In this document: in pieces, positions 38,221-47,559 of the stretch
Layout of the letters: each line of letters begins with the position of its first letter
Position numbering within the stretch: position 1 is the first letter of the stretch
DNA from: Bacillus massiliigorillae
Lineage (GTDB): Bacteria; Bacillota; Bacilli; Bacillales; DSM-1321
Length of the DNA: 64,000 bases
Direction of reading: 5' to 3'
NCBI RefSeq assembly: GCF_000380245.2
Contig: NZ_HG428748.1
Coordinates: forward strand, 28,298-92,297
Position numbers and translations under genes: made by a program
The notes under the pieces: model-generated
Told to the model about the DNA's origin: nothing
Seen by the model: the letters and a program-made list of their open reading frames with translations, nothing else
Database searches by the model: none

Positions 38221-39528
38221 ATGCCGATCCTAAGTATCATCATCCCTGTATATAATGTCGAATCATATTTGGACGAATGCCTTCAAAGCATCTTAAATCA
38301 GATTGATATCGATTATGAGGTTATCTTAGTCGATAATGCAGCAACGGATCGAAGTGGCCCTATCTGTGATGCTTATGCAGCACGTTATAAACATATCAAC
38401 ACCATTCATCTGGATGTGAATAGCCTTCCTGCAGGGGCACGGAATGCAGGTTTAAGGATAGCGACAGGAAAATACGTCCATTTTTGCGATGGCGACGATT
38501 ATTTTATAAAAGGGATATTTTTACGAATCAAAGACTTATTGCAGTCTTCTGGCTCTGATGTACTTATAGGGCGATTTGTTTGTATACCGGAAAAAGGAGC
38601 GTACATTACGAACGACGTCACTCTCAATCCAGATGTTTTTAACGGGTCTTGTTCAAGTTCAATGGCAGAATACCTGCTTAGTTTGCCTAACCTGTTATGC
38701 ACCTCCTGGAGATTGATTGTAAACCGAGAGTTATTATTGGCTAACTGTATTACTTTTCCCGAGGGATGCCATTCGGAGGATGAGGAATGGTTTCTAAAGG
38801 TAATATGTTGTGCCAATACATTCTCTTTAATGCATGAGCCTTTTTATTGTTATCGCCCTAGAGCAATCGGATCGGTAACAGCAACGAAAGAATATTTAAA
38901 CAGCAAGTCTCATCTCATCGTAACTTTGCATTTACTGAGGTTTCTTCATGAAAAGAATTATGAAGATGCCCGGCGCGATCTCATCTATTCGCGCGTTGAC
39001 TTTCTACTTGGCTTGTTCGCAACACGTTGCGATACCTTTAGTAGAAGGGAGTTATATGAATTAGCTAACATCATTGAAAAAAATATGGACATTTTTCCAC
39101 TGGTCTCAAAATTGCCGCGGAATTATTATTTATTTGAATTAATCAACGTGTATGGCTCTTTCATCGGAATATATATGTACCGTACACTGGTTGTAGAAAC
39201 GACATTGGAGTTGTTGTACGGTCAAGAGGGCAAGGACGGAATTTATGTATTCCCTACAGGATATAACGGCGAAGGCACAGCTAGAATCTTGCAGAACGCA
39301 GGGTACAATGTAAAAGGTTTTTTGGATAACAGTGAGCAAAAAGCCGGCTGTGTCATCAATGGACTTCCTGTAAGTTTGCCTAGTACATTAGAACGAATGT
39401 CACCAGAAACCCGGGACCGTATATTCGTAATCGTTACAATACAGAGCGAGCATATTGCACAGTTGATAAAGAAGCAACTGCGGGAGCTAGGGCTTCGTGA
39501 TTCCCAGTTTACCAGCAGAATCTATTAG
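38221..39528 (+). CDS. family 2 glycosyltransferase fused to Rossmann-like C-terminal domain
   Basis: 435 residues. GT2 domain: LSIIIPVYNVESYLDECL, VILVDNAATDRSGPI, AGARNAGLRIATGKY and the DxD in HFCDGDDYFIKG. The C-terminal module (from about residue 330) has FPTGYNGEGTARILQNAG, GFLDNSEQKAG and NGLPVSLPSTL, the same arrangement as the GT at 32031-33371. It lies 12 bases after the FkbM gene in a two-gene plus-strand operon. Confidence 0.87.
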   Translation: MPILSIIIPVYNVESYLDECLQSILNQIDIDYEVILVDNAATDRSGPICDAYAARYKHINTIHLDVNSLPAGARNAGLRIATGKYVHFCDGDDYFIKGIFLRIKDLLQSSGSDVLIGRFVCIPEKGAYITNDVTLNPDVFNGSCSSSMAEYLLSLPNLLCTSWRLIVNRELLLANCITFPEGCHSEDEEWFLKVICCANTFSLMHEPFYCYRPRAIGSVTATKEYLNSKSHLIVTLHLLRFLHEKNYEDARRDLIYSRVDFLLGLFATRCDTFSRRELYELANIIEKNMDIFPLVSKLPRNYYLFELINVYGSFIGIYMYRTLVVETTLELLYGQEGKDGIYVFPTGYNGEGTARILQNAGYNVKGFLDNSEQKAGCVINGLPVSLPSTLERMSPETRDRIFVIVTIQSEHIAQLIKKQLRELGLRDSQFTSRIY

Positions 39529-39640
39529 CAAGATTGTAGAATGGAGCGGCTCCGATGACAATCAGCGTCCTAATTCATCGTTTCTTAAATTTTCTATCAG
39601 CAAGAAACTCTTGGTAAATAAATTTTAATAACACAAAAAA

Positions 39641-39665
39641 GGCTACCCCTTTTTAGGGAGTAGTC
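39641..39665 (-). terminator. probable native groESL terminator, displaced by the element
   Basis: On the minus strand, GACTACTCCCT/AGGGGTAGCC (stem with one bulge, loop A-rich) is followed by TTTTTTGTG. It lies 56 bases outside the left att repeat, which is where the groEL transcript would end if the 14-kb element were absent. It can also act on the plus-strand GT gene. Confidence 0.75.
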
Positions 39666-39720
39666 TTCTTAAAATCAATGAATTATATATTAGACAGCTT
39701 CATAATATAAGGTTAAAACC

Positions 39721-39738
39721 TTACATCATGCCGCCCAT
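39721..39738. repeat. att repeat, distal copy of groEL 3' end
   Basis: TTACATCATGCCGCCCAT is identical to 53708-53725, the reverse complement of the last five groEL codons and stop (ATGGGCGGCATGATGTAA). Identity stops at both flanks. This is the left boundary (att core) of the integrated element. Confidence 0.95.
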
Positions 39739-39931
39739 ATAGTTTCAAAGTGTAATATGTTTAACCATATTAGAAACAAACAGCCTGAAACCAACGTTTT
39801 TCTAGTGTTAAGTGTAATATCTTTAACTTGAATTTAATGTGATTTATTATCTTTCGTTAGCAAAATGTTAGCATTTGGTTAGTAGCTATTGATAAGCGAT
39901 TAAACCTATATAGCAAAATAATAAAGGTTAA
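39739..39931. repeat. repeated sites inside the left element end
   Basis: Non-coding. AAGTGTAATATGTTTAAC (39748-39765) and AAGTGTAATATCTTTAAC (39810-39827) differ at one base, and a half copy AAGTGTAAT lies at 39997-40005. The 20-bp repeat shared with the other element end is at 39856-39875. These look like arm-type integrase or excisionase binding sites. Confidence 0.6.
39856..39875. repeat. 20-bp repeat shared with the other end of the element
   Basis: GTTAGCAAAATGTTAGCATT differs from 53637-53656 (GTTAACAAAATGTTAGCATT) at one base, in the same orientation. Located 135 bases inside the left att copy. Candidate integrase arm site. Confidence 0.75.
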
Positions 39932-39970
39932 ACGAAAAGCGATGCTACTCCTAAATGCATCGCTTTTCGT
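39932..39970 (-). terminator. terminator of the hsd operon
   Basis: A perfect 14-bp stem ACGAAAAGCGATGC/GCATCGCTTTTCGT with an 11-base loop, 100 bases after the hsdR stop. The trailing T-run is short (TTTAACC) on the minus strand. Confidence 0.7.
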
Positions 39971-40069
39971 CAATGATTACCTACTTAACATGTGTGAAGT
40001 GTAATTGACAACACACGAGATGTTGGTGGCTTTACAAACTAATCAATCCAAATTTCTTTCAATTAAAAC

Positions 40070-43000
40070 CTAGAAAGCATAATCTTCATCTGTTTCGGCT
40101 ACATTGTCAAAGCTAGATTCACCAGGCTTCGTATTCTCACACATTAACTCTGCCTGCTTCATAACAACTTCTAATGCTTCTCTTGCTTGCTTTGGTGGAT
40201 AATCGTATTTCTTCAACAATCGTTTGATAATACGACGCATGCCTGCTTGAGCACTTTTGCGGACGCTCCAATCAATTGTAATATTGTATTGGATAGCAAT
40301 TGTCAGTTCTTGAGCGATTTTCTTTAAGGTATCATCGCCCATCATTTGCTTGACGATTTCATCAGCGGTCAGTGCTGTATAGAAAGCAATTTCATCCGAA
40401 TTTAAACCTAACGCTCGTTCCTCTTCTTTTGCCTTCTTTATCTCATGAGCCATCTTAATCAGTTCTTCAATTACCTCTGCATTCGTAATTGCTTGATTGC
40501 GATATTTATTAATTGCTTTCTTCAATTTCTCAGAGAATTTCTCCGATTTAACGAGATTGCTTTTCTCCATTACTTTTAGATTTCCTTCTAGCAACTTACG
40601 TAGCATTTCTACAGCTAAGTTTTTATGTTGAAGATGACGGACTTCTTCCAAGAAATCTTCCGATAATATAGAGATATCAGGGCGTTTAATGCCTAGACTA
40701 TCAAACACATCAATTACATCTTCCGAAATAATAGATCGTTCAAGCATTTGATTCACACGGGCTTCAATTTCTTTCTTCGACTTCTTTTTCGTTCCTTTTG
40801 CTCCCAGTTTAGAAAGACTGGCTTTCACCGCTTTGAAATAACTTATTTCCAGTGCAGCTTGCTTTCCTTCTTCTGTAGCTGCACATAGTGAATGAGCTTT
40901 TGCAACTTCTATAGCAAACTGTTTGAAATCCTTTTGCTCTTTCTCTTCCAACCCTAAAATGAAGTTCATACCACCTGTGATTGCGCGGACTCTTCTTGCT
41001 TGTGATGTGCCCATATAAGCCGAGTAATCATAGTGATGAAACATTCCACGTAAAACTTCTAGCTTTTCCTGCATAACCGCAATTGCTGCATTCGTATCAA
41101 TAGCTGTGTTTGCTCGATCACTGTCAGTATATTGCTTTAATGCTTTTTTTAAGTTTTCTAGAATCCCGATATAATCAACAACAACACCACCAGGTTTATC
41201 TTTAAACACACGATTGACACGTGCGATTGCCTGCATTAAGTTGTGACCTTTCATAGGCTTATCAATATACATCGTATGCATAGAAGGTACATCGAATCCA
41301 GTTAACCACATATCTCGAACAATAACGATCTGCAGTTCATCGCTCGTATCTTTCATTCGTCTCGCTAACGTATCACGACGATGCTTTCCACCCACATGCT
41401 TTTGTAAACGTTCTTCATCTCCAGCACTACCTGTCATAACGACCTTGATTACGCCTTTTTCTAATTCATCACTATGCCATTCTGGACGAATTTTAATTAT
41501 TTCATCGTATAAATCTGCACAAATTTTACGACTCATACAAACGACCATCGCTTTACCTGCAATTGTTTTTGATTTTTCCTCGTAATGTTCTACAATATCT
41601 CTAGCTAAGCGCTTCACCCGATTTGGTGCGCCCACAATCGCTTCCATACGGGACCATTTGGTTTTATACTTTTCGCGATCGTTATCTTCCTGGCCTTCTG
41701 TAATTTCTTCAAATTCATCATCAAGCTTTTGCCATTCTTCTTCATCCGTATCCAATTTGATAATGCGGTTTTCATAAAAAATCTTAACTGTCGCTTCATC
41801 TTCAACAGCTCTTGTCATATCATAAACATCAATATAATGACCAAATACAGCTGGCGTCGATTTATCTTCAAATTCAATCGGTGTGCCTGTAAACCCTATA
41901 AAAGAAGCATTCGGCAAGGCATCACGCAAGTATTTCGCATAGCCATACTTCACTTCGCCTGTCTTGCTGTCTGTTGAGGCTTCAAGTCCATACTGACTTC
42001 GGTGCGCTTCATCAGCAATAATAATAACATTACGACGATCGGTAAGAACCGGCATTTCTCCATCTTCCGGCTTAAACTTTTGAATGGTTGTAAAAATAAT
42101 ACCGCCAGATTCTCGATCATTTAATAAATCGTATAAACCGTTTAGTTCTTTTGAGTTATCTTTCGCCTGCTGTTTCTTCTGTTCATCAGATAACTTACGT
42201 ATATGTGCTTGTTTCGGTGATTGACGAAGAATATCTTCCGACTTAGCAAACGTTGTATACAGTTGATCATCTAGATCATTTCGGTCGGTGATCACAACAA
42301 TTGTCGGGTTATTCAACTCTTTTACGAGCGATGCCGTATAGAAAACCATCGAATAACTTTTTCCCGATCCTTGTGTATGCCAGACAACTCCAATTTTCCG
42401 GTCACCTTGTTCCGCGGTTGCTTGCTTTGTACTCTCTACTGCTTTTTTAACCGCAAAGTATTGATGATAGGCAGCTAGAATTTTAATAATTGTGTTATTG
42501 TCACCAATCTTATTACCGTTCTCATCATGGATTGCCTCTTTTGATTCTTGGAAAAGAATAAAGTTCTGAACAATATCTACTAATCTCTTCTTATCAAGCA
42601 TCCCTCGAAGTGCCACTTCATATTGCGGCACTTCAAGCGGCTCGATATTTACACCATCCACTGTACGCCAATTCATAAAGCGCTCTTCATTCGACGTAAT
42701 CGTACCTGCTTTAGCATTAATGCCATCTGATATAATGTTGAATGCATTGTAACGAAATAATGAAGGAATATCAGTTTTATAAGTCTGAATCTGATTATAT
42801 GCTTGTTCAATTCCTACACTTTCATCAGAAGCTGATTTCAACTCAATGACTACAAGAGGAAGGCCATTCACAAAAATAAGCACATCTGGCCTACGTTCCT
42901 CTTTTTCAATAATCGTAAATTGATTCACCACAAGGAATTCATTACGTTCCGGTTCATTAAAATCCACTACAATCGCTTTTTCCGTTTTAATTTCACCTTC

Positions 43001-43318
43001 TTTACGAAAGCTTACGTCAATTCCTTCAACCATTAGTTGATGAAATTGTTTATTGTTTTCATTCAAAGAAGGGCTATTAATCGTCACAATCTTACGGTAC
43101 GCCTCTTCTAGTGCATCTTGTGGTAAATGACGGTTCAATTTATACAATGCATCACGCAGTCGCTCGCTCAACACCACTTCACAATAATCCTTCCGTTCCG
43201 GTTGCTCACCATCATGTCCAATCTCTGGACCAAATACATATTCATAATCCATCTCTTGCAGAATCTCAATAACCGCTTCCTCTAAACGATCTTCTGTGAA
43301 ATTCTCTAAAAGACTCAT
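40070..43318 (-). CDS. hsdR: type I restriction enzyme R subunit
   Basis: 1082 residues. The N-terminal PD-(D/E)xK nuclease has Asp145 and Glu159-x-Lys161 (RRPDVLIF...VVIELKSA). The SF2 translocase has Walker A WHTQGSGKSYSM (residues 313-324), DEAH at 436-439, GFTGTP, and motif VI in AIARVNRVFKDKPGG. A helical C-terminal domain of about 350 residues binds the methylase core. With HsdM and HsdS it cleaves DNA that lacks the host methylation pattern. All key residues are present, so it is probably active. It is the last gene of the hsd operon, 27 bases after hsdS. Confidence 0.96.
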   Translation of the reverse strand: MSLLENFTEDRLEEAVIEILQEMDYEYVFGPEIGHDGEQPERKDYCEVVLSERLRDALYKLNRHLPQDALEEAYRKIVTINSPSLNENNKQFHQLMVEGIDVSFRKEGEIKTEKAIVVDFNEPERNEFLVVNQFTIIEKEERRPDVLIFVNGLPLVVIELKSASDESVGIEQAYNQIQTYKTDIPSLFRYNAFNIISDGINAKAGTITSNEERFMNWRTVDGVNIEPLEVPQYEVALRGMLDKKRLVDIVQNFILFQESKEAIHDENGNKIGDNNTIIKILAAYHQYFAVKKAVESTKQATAEQGDRKIGVVWHTQGSGKSYSMVFYTASLVKELNNPTIVVITDRNDLDDQLYTTFAKSEDILRQSPKQAHIRKLSDEQKKQQAKDNSKELNGLYDLLNDRESGGIIFTTIQKFKPEDGEMPVLTDRRNVIIIADEAHRSQYGLEASTDSKTGEVKYGYAKYLRDALPNASFIGFTGTPIEFEDKSTPAVFGHYIDVYDMTRAVEDEATVKIFYENRIIKLDTDEEEWQKLDDEFEEITEGQEDNDREKYKTKWSRMEAIVGAPNRVKRLARDIVEHYEEKSKTIAGKAMVVCMSRKICADLYDEIIKIRPEWHSDELEKGVIKVVMTGSAGDEERLQKHVGGKHRRDTLARRMKDTSDELQIVIVRDMWLTGFDVPSMHTMYIDKPMKGHNLMQAIARVNRVFKDKPGGVVVDYIGILENLKKALKQYTDSDRANTAIDTNAAIAVMQEKLEVLRGMFHHYDYSAYMGTSQARRVRAITGGMNFILGLEEKEQKDFKQFAIEVAKAHSLCAATEEGKQAALEISYFKAVKASLSKLGAKGTKKKSKKEIEARVNQMLERSIISEDVIDVFDSLGIKRPDISILSEDFLEEVRHLQHKNLAVEMLRKLLEGNLKVMEKSNLVKSEKFSEKLKKAINKYRNQAITNAEVIEELIKMAHEIKKAKEEERALGLNSDEIAFYTALTADEIVKQMMGDDTLKKIAQELTIAIQYNITIDWSVRKSAQAGMRRIIKRLLKKYDYPPKQAREALEVVMKQAELMCENTKPGESSFDNVAETDEDYAF

Positions 43319-43345
43319 ACGACTTCCCCCTTTTTGCAGTGAAAA

Positions 43346-44659
43346 CTATTCTTTCTCTATAGGGACACGGATTTCTCCTGACATTAGTTTTGGTAGGAGA
43401 GTGTCTCTTAACTCTATTAATCTTTTGGATTGTTTTTTTAGATTCACCTTCTGCTCAAACAGTTGTTTCATAAATTTGTTAGCTTTTTCATATGTTTCCT
43501 CATTAGGTACCAATACCTTTGAGTCGACTAAATCTTTTCTTTTTATGTGTCCCATAGTAGTAGCCTTACTCTCAGCAATTCTAATAAAGTTATCTAAATG
43601 ATGTCTTGTCCATTGGAAGTAAAACCATTTGTCATAATTTTGAGATGTTACTTTAAATAAATGCTGATTTAACCCACATATTCCTCCACACCAAATATCA
43701 ACTAGTAAGCTGCCAGACCACGAAAAAATAATATCTCCGTCTTGAATAATGTAATTACTACTTATATTCTCTGAGCAAATATCACTATTCTTATCAGTAA
43801 AACCTTGGCGAAGTTCCTTAATTTTCATAACTGGTATACCAACTTCATTTTCAGAAGGTCTATATTTTTGCATAGCTAATCCATTTAAAAATCCTGCTAT
43901 CTTATCTAAACTACTTACTTCCCACCCCTCAGGTATCATCCCAAGTTCACTTTCAGCCATTGCTCCACCGCTCGATTTATACGGTTTTCCTTCTTCATTC
44001 GGAAACTCAAAATCGACAAACCATTGTTTAAAAATCGCTTGCGCCAATTCTTCTAGTTTTTTGTTGATTGCATTATTGACTTCAATTTTTTCATCAAGAG
44101 ATGAAAGGATGTTTGCTATGGCTCTTTGTTCAGATAGTACAGGAATTGGCACAGGAATTTTTTTTAATGATGTTGATGCTTGAGCTATTGCGGGTACACC
44201 TACTTGTGATTGATTCATTAACAAGTGATATTGACCCATTCTCGAGTTTAGATAATAATATAAGAATTTACTATTCACTTTCTCCTCATCACAAGTTAAT
44301 TTCATGCCACTTTGGGATACAATATATTTTTCATAATTGGAGTTTTCGGGAATATACCCTACTTGTCCTAAAGTTCCGCGGTGTGTAATTACAAGATCTT
44401 TTCTTTTAACCCAGCTTGACTTCAATTCAACTGCTTTTTCTTCTGTAACATATACAAAATCACTTTCTGAAAAATGATAACTCTTAAGATTATTCCCTCT
44501 AATAACAGGTACACCAGCGTCTACAAAATTTTCTTTTTTTATTTTAGATCCAAATGGCCCCATTGAGATAGCATTTTTATCAGATGATTTTATATTGTCA
44601 ACTATCTCTATATCCCATTCTTCCGGAATTATTCCTACTTTCGTTTGTTTATATTTCAT
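43346..44659 (-). CDS. hsdS: type I restriction-modification specificity subunit
   Basis: 437 residues with two target-recognition domains. TRD1 begins KVGIIPEEWDIEIVDN, and TRD2 begins with the same motif, LGMIPEGWEVSSLDKIAG. Each is followed by a conserved helical spacer (LSEQRAIANILSSLDEKIEVNNAINKK in two parts, then EQKVNLKKQSKRLIELRDTL). The TRDs set the bipartite DNA target. The ATG at 44659 overlaps hsdM by 11 bases. TRD1 and TRD2 differ strongly, so the target is asymmetric. Confidence 0.95.
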   Translation of the reverse strand: MKYKQTKVGIIPEEWDIEIVDNIKSSDKNAISMGPFGSKIKKENFVDAGVPVIRGNNLKSYHFSESDFVYVTEEKAVELKSSWVKRKDLVITHRGTLGQVGYIPENSNYEKYIVSQSGMKLTCDEEKVNSKFLYYYLNSRMGQYHLLMNQSQVGVPAIAQASTSLKKIPVPIPVLSEQRAIANILSSLDEKIEVNNAINKKLEELAQAIFKQWFVDFEFPNEEGKPYKSSGGAMAESELGMIPEGWEVSSLDKIAGFLNGLAMQKYRPSENEVGIPVMKIKELRQGFTDKNSDICSENISSNYIIQDGDIIFSWSGSLLVDIWCGGICGLNQHLFKVTSQNYDKWFYFQWTRHHLDNFIRIAESKATTMGHIKRKDLVDSKVLVPNEETYEKANKFMKQLFEQKVNLKKQSKRLIELRDTLLPKLMSGEIRVPIEKE

Positions 44660-46169
44660 ATCCAATCCCCCCAAGGTTCTTTCTTATTTCATCCTCTAGG
44701 CGACGTGATTCGACGAAAAATTCTCCAATCTCACTTGTCAGTCTTTCCATCTTCTCTTCGAACGGAACTCCATCATCTTTCTCTTCTTCAATTCCCACAT
44801 AACGTCCTGGTGTTAACACATAATCATGTTCAAGCACTTCTTCTAACTTGGCTGCTTTGCAGAAACCTTGAACGTCTTCATACTTGCCATCTTCATTGCG
44901 CCAGTTGTGATATGCTTGTGCAATTTTAGTAATGTCTTCATCGCTTAACTCGCGATGGCGGCGGTCGACCATCATTCCTAGATTGCGTCCATCAATGAAC
45001 AAGATTTCATTTTCCCTATTGCGGAATGAACCATGCTGTTTCTTATTTCTATTCAGTATCCATAAACATACCGGAATGGATGTAGAGTAAAACAGGCTTC
45101 CCGGTAGTGACACAATACAGTCCACTAAATCAGCATTAATTAAATTCTTACGAATTTCTCCTTCATTAGAAGTACTAGTACTTAATGAACCGTTTGCTAA
45201 TACGATGCCGGCTACTCCGTTTGGTGCCAGATGATACACCATGTGCTGTAGCCAAGCATAATTGGCATTCCCTTCTGGTGGCGTGCCGTATTTCCAACGC
45301 ACATCGTCGGTTAAACTGCTCCCACCCCAGTCACTGATATTGAATGGAGGATTCGCTAAAATATAATCTGCTTTTAACGTACGGTGCAAATCATCATGAA
45401 AAGTATCAGCATGATGATCTCCCAATTTCCCTGCTAATCCTCGAATCGCTAAATTCATACGACATAACTTCCAAGTAGTAGAATTTAATTCTTGACCATA
45501 TATAGAAAGGTCATCCACTTTCCCTTGATGTTCAGTAACGAACTTTTCACTTTGAATAAACATTCCACCACTACCACATGCAGGGTCATAAATACGTCCT
45601 TTATATGGTTCAATTAGTTCGACTAATGTTTTAACAACGCTTGTTGGTGTATAGAACTCCCCACCGCCTTTTCCTTCGGCGCTTGCGAATTTACCTAAGA
45701 AATACTCATACACACGTCCAAGTAGATCTTTCTCGCCGTTGCTGTGCAATTTAATCGTAGAAATTAAGTCAATTAGTTCCCCTAGTCGGCGTTTATCTAG
45801 TTCTGGGCGAGCATAGCGCTTATCTAATACTCCTTTTAAATCTGTATTCTCTTTTTCAATAAGGATCATTGCATCATCAATGATTTGCCCAATTTTCACA
45901 TCTTTAGCGTGATCTTTCACATAATCCCAACGAGATTCCACAGGAACCCAGAATATATTCTCACAATCATATTCATCTCTATCTTCTTCAAACCCTTCGC
46001 CTTCTTCTACCAACTCGTTGTATTTTGTTTCAAATTTATCTGAGATATATTTTAGGAAAATCAATCCTAAAACAACGTGTTTATATTCACCTGAATCCAT
46101 GCTTCCTCGCAGCTTATCGGCTGCTTTCCATAGTTTTTCCTCAAAACCCACATTAGCGGTTGTTGTCAT
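44649..46169 (-). CDS. hsdM: type I restriction-modification methyltransferase subunit
   Basis: 506 residues, N6-adenine methylase. The N-terminal helical HsdM domain (KLWKAADKLRGSMDSGEYK) precedes the SAM motif YDPACGSGGMF (residues 194-204) and catalytic motif IV, NPPF (273-276). A C-terminal coiled coil meets HsdS. The ATG at 46169 has AGGAGG about 8 bases upstream and is preferred to an ATG at 46190. It lies 33 bases after the HTH regulator gene. Confidence 0.96.
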   Translation of the reverse strand: MTTTANVGFEEKLWKAADKLRGSMDSGEYKHVVLGLIFLKYISDKFETKYNELVEEGEGFEEDRDEYDCENIFWVPVESRWDYVKDHAKDVKIGQIIDDAMILIEKENTDLKGVLDKRYARPELDKRRLGELIDLISTIKLHSNGEKDLLGRVYEYFLGKFASAEGKGGGEFYTPTSVVKTLVELIEPYKGRIYDPACGSGGMFIQSEKFVTEHQGKVDDLSIYGQELNSTTWKLCRMNLAIRGLAGKLGDHHADTFHDDLHRTLKADYILANPPFNISDWGGSSLTDDVRWKYGTPPEGNANYAWLQHMVYHLAPNGVAGIVLANGSLSTSTSNEGEIRKNLINADLVDCIVSLPGSLFYSTSIPVCLWILNRNKKQHGSFRNRENEILFIDGRNLGMMVDRRHRELSDEDITKIAQAYHNWRNEDGKYEDVQGFCKAAKLEEVLEHDYVLTPGRYVGIEEEKDDGVPFEEKMERLTSEIGEFFVESRRLEDEIRKNLGGIGYEI

Positions 46170-46202
46170 GTTACTTCCTCCTACATTCATTTCTTATTTA
46201 TT

Positions 46203-46799
46203 TTAATAGTTATAGTCATCAAGAACTTCAAAGAGCTCGCTTTCAAACTCAGACTGTGATTCATCGCTATCAATTTCAGCTGGAAGCACCTCCAAATAAT
46301 GCCCTAGTGCTTCTATCGTCCTTTTTAGAATCGCTTCATGCTGTGCTTTCTCCAGTAATTCTACAATTAATGCGTATGTATCCATATAAGGATGATCATC
46401 CACAATTTCAATGGCAGCTTTAAAACGGGCGACAAGCTTTGCTTTTTCGATTGACCTCTCGATTGCATTCATTTCTTCTTTATCGTAAATAGGAACATCA
46501 ACGAGGTATTCATTTTCTTCATTTAAAGTAAACTTAGTTTCATGTCGTTCAACAACAGGCTGCAGATCTTGCTTCAGCTTTTCTTTTTGTATTTCCAACT
46601 TGTCGAGATCAGTCAGCTCTTTTGGAAAATAACTTGCTGGGATATTAAACAATTCTTCAAGGACAGGGAGATACTTTTTTGGTATATTCTGTTTCCCTTT
46701 TATCCACATATTAATATTCTGCTTCTTAATGCCAAGCTGATCAGCTAGTTCAATATGCTGCATATTAAATAGATGAAGAATATATTCGAGACCATTCAA
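46203..46799 (-). CDS. HTH (XRE-type) regulator of the hsd operon
   Basis: About 198 residues. The N-terminal helix-turn-helix is HIELADQLGIKKQNINMWIKG, followed by IPKKYLPVLEELFNIP, as in phage-type and restriction control proteins. A Lys/Glu-rich helix and a helical C-terminal domain of about 110 residues complete it. Start uncertain: a TTG at 46799 has GGGGTG 6 bases upstream, and a TTG at 46832 gives 209 residues. It is first in the hsd operon and probably controls its expression so that methylation precedes restriction. Confidence 0.78.
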   Translation of the reverse strand: MNGLEYILHLFNMQHIELADQLGIKKQNINMWIKGKQNIPKKYLPVLEELFNIPASYFPKELTDLDKLEIQKEKLKQDLQPVVERHETKFTLNEENEYLVDVPIYDKEEMNAIERSIEKAKLVARFKAAIEIVDDHPYMDTYALIVELLEKAQHEAILKRTIEALGHYLEVLPAEIDSDESQSEFESELFEVLDDYNY

Positions 46800-46901
46800 T
46801 CGCTCACCCCGTTTCTTTATTGTCCTGGTCAATCATGTTTATTTTACCCGTTCTATAAACGCTTTTCAATGAGGGGGTGAGCCTCACGAATTATTGAAAA
46901 A

Positions 46902-46927
46902 GGAGAAAGAATGTAAACTCTTTCTCC
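46902..46927 (-). terminator. terminator of the DUF4352-type gene
   Basis: GGAGAAAGA/TCTTTCTCC stem with an 8-base loop, followed by TTTTTC on the minus strand, 8 bases after the gene's stop. Confidence 0.85.
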
Positions 46928-46934
46928 CAAAATA

Positions 46935-47513
46935 TTATTTTAATTTAATTTTTTCATACTCTCCGCCTGACCAGCCAAAGCCGCTAGAAACTTGCAGTGA
47001 ATAACTTGTAGAGTCAGCCGGCAATTCAAAAACCATTTTTCCTGTCTTTGATAAACCTGGATTAATGTCTTGAAGGAAGAAATCCATTGATCCTTCAAGC
47101 GCCATTGTAACGTCTGAATCAGTAGAAGGATCGAATTCCCTCTTCTTATCATCCACGACTTTAAACATACTACTGTCCACCATTCTCGCTTTACTATCGT
47201 TATTAACTGCTTCAATATCAATGATAACAAATTGCCCTGAAGTAGTTGCAGACTCAATAAATTGATTATTCGACTTTATTTCATTGGTTGCTGTTACATT
47301 CGTAACCTTGTAAGCCAATTTCCCTGTATTAACCATATCTCCTACTTGATACGTCTTAGATTCTTCTTTTTTAGCTTCTTTCTTTTGATCGGCTTTTACT
47401 TCTGTAGAGGCTTTTTCATCTGTAGATGACTCATCATCTCCCATAGATCCTATAATGCCAATTACAATGAACCCCCCTAATATGATCGCAATGATTTTTA
47501 AAAATTTCTTCAT
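46935..47513 (-). CDS. secreted/membrane-anchored DUF4352-type protein
   Basis: 192 residues. An N-terminal membrane helix (FLKIIAIILGGFIVIGIIG) without a lipobox Cys leads to a charged linker (STDEKASTEVKADQKKE) and one immunoglobulin-like beta domain (about 55-190), with FVIIDIEAVNNDSKARMVD and FELPADSTSYSL typical of DUF4352. It should be anchored outside the membrane. It has its own promoter with doubled sites upstream and its own terminator, and is not part of the hsd operon. Possible immunity or sensing role for the element; unknown. Confidence 0.82.
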   Translation of the reverse strand: MKKFLKIIAIILGGFIVIGIIGSMGDDESSTDEKASTEVKADQKKEAKKEESKTYQVGDMVNTGKLAYKVTNVTATNEIKSNNQFIESATTSGQFVIIDIEAVNNDSKARMVDSSMFKVVDDKKREFDPSTDSDVTMALEGSMDFFLQDINPGLSKTGKMVFELPADSTSYSLQVSSGFGWSGGEYEKIKLK

Positions 47514-47559
47514 AATTAAAATCCCCCTATATTTTTATAACTCAATGCTCGGTTCAATA

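Noticed and set aside
46940..47257. 105-codon frame overlapping the DUF4352-type gene
   Set aside because: Same strand, wrong frame; the other frame has a signal anchor, a domain fit and start signals.
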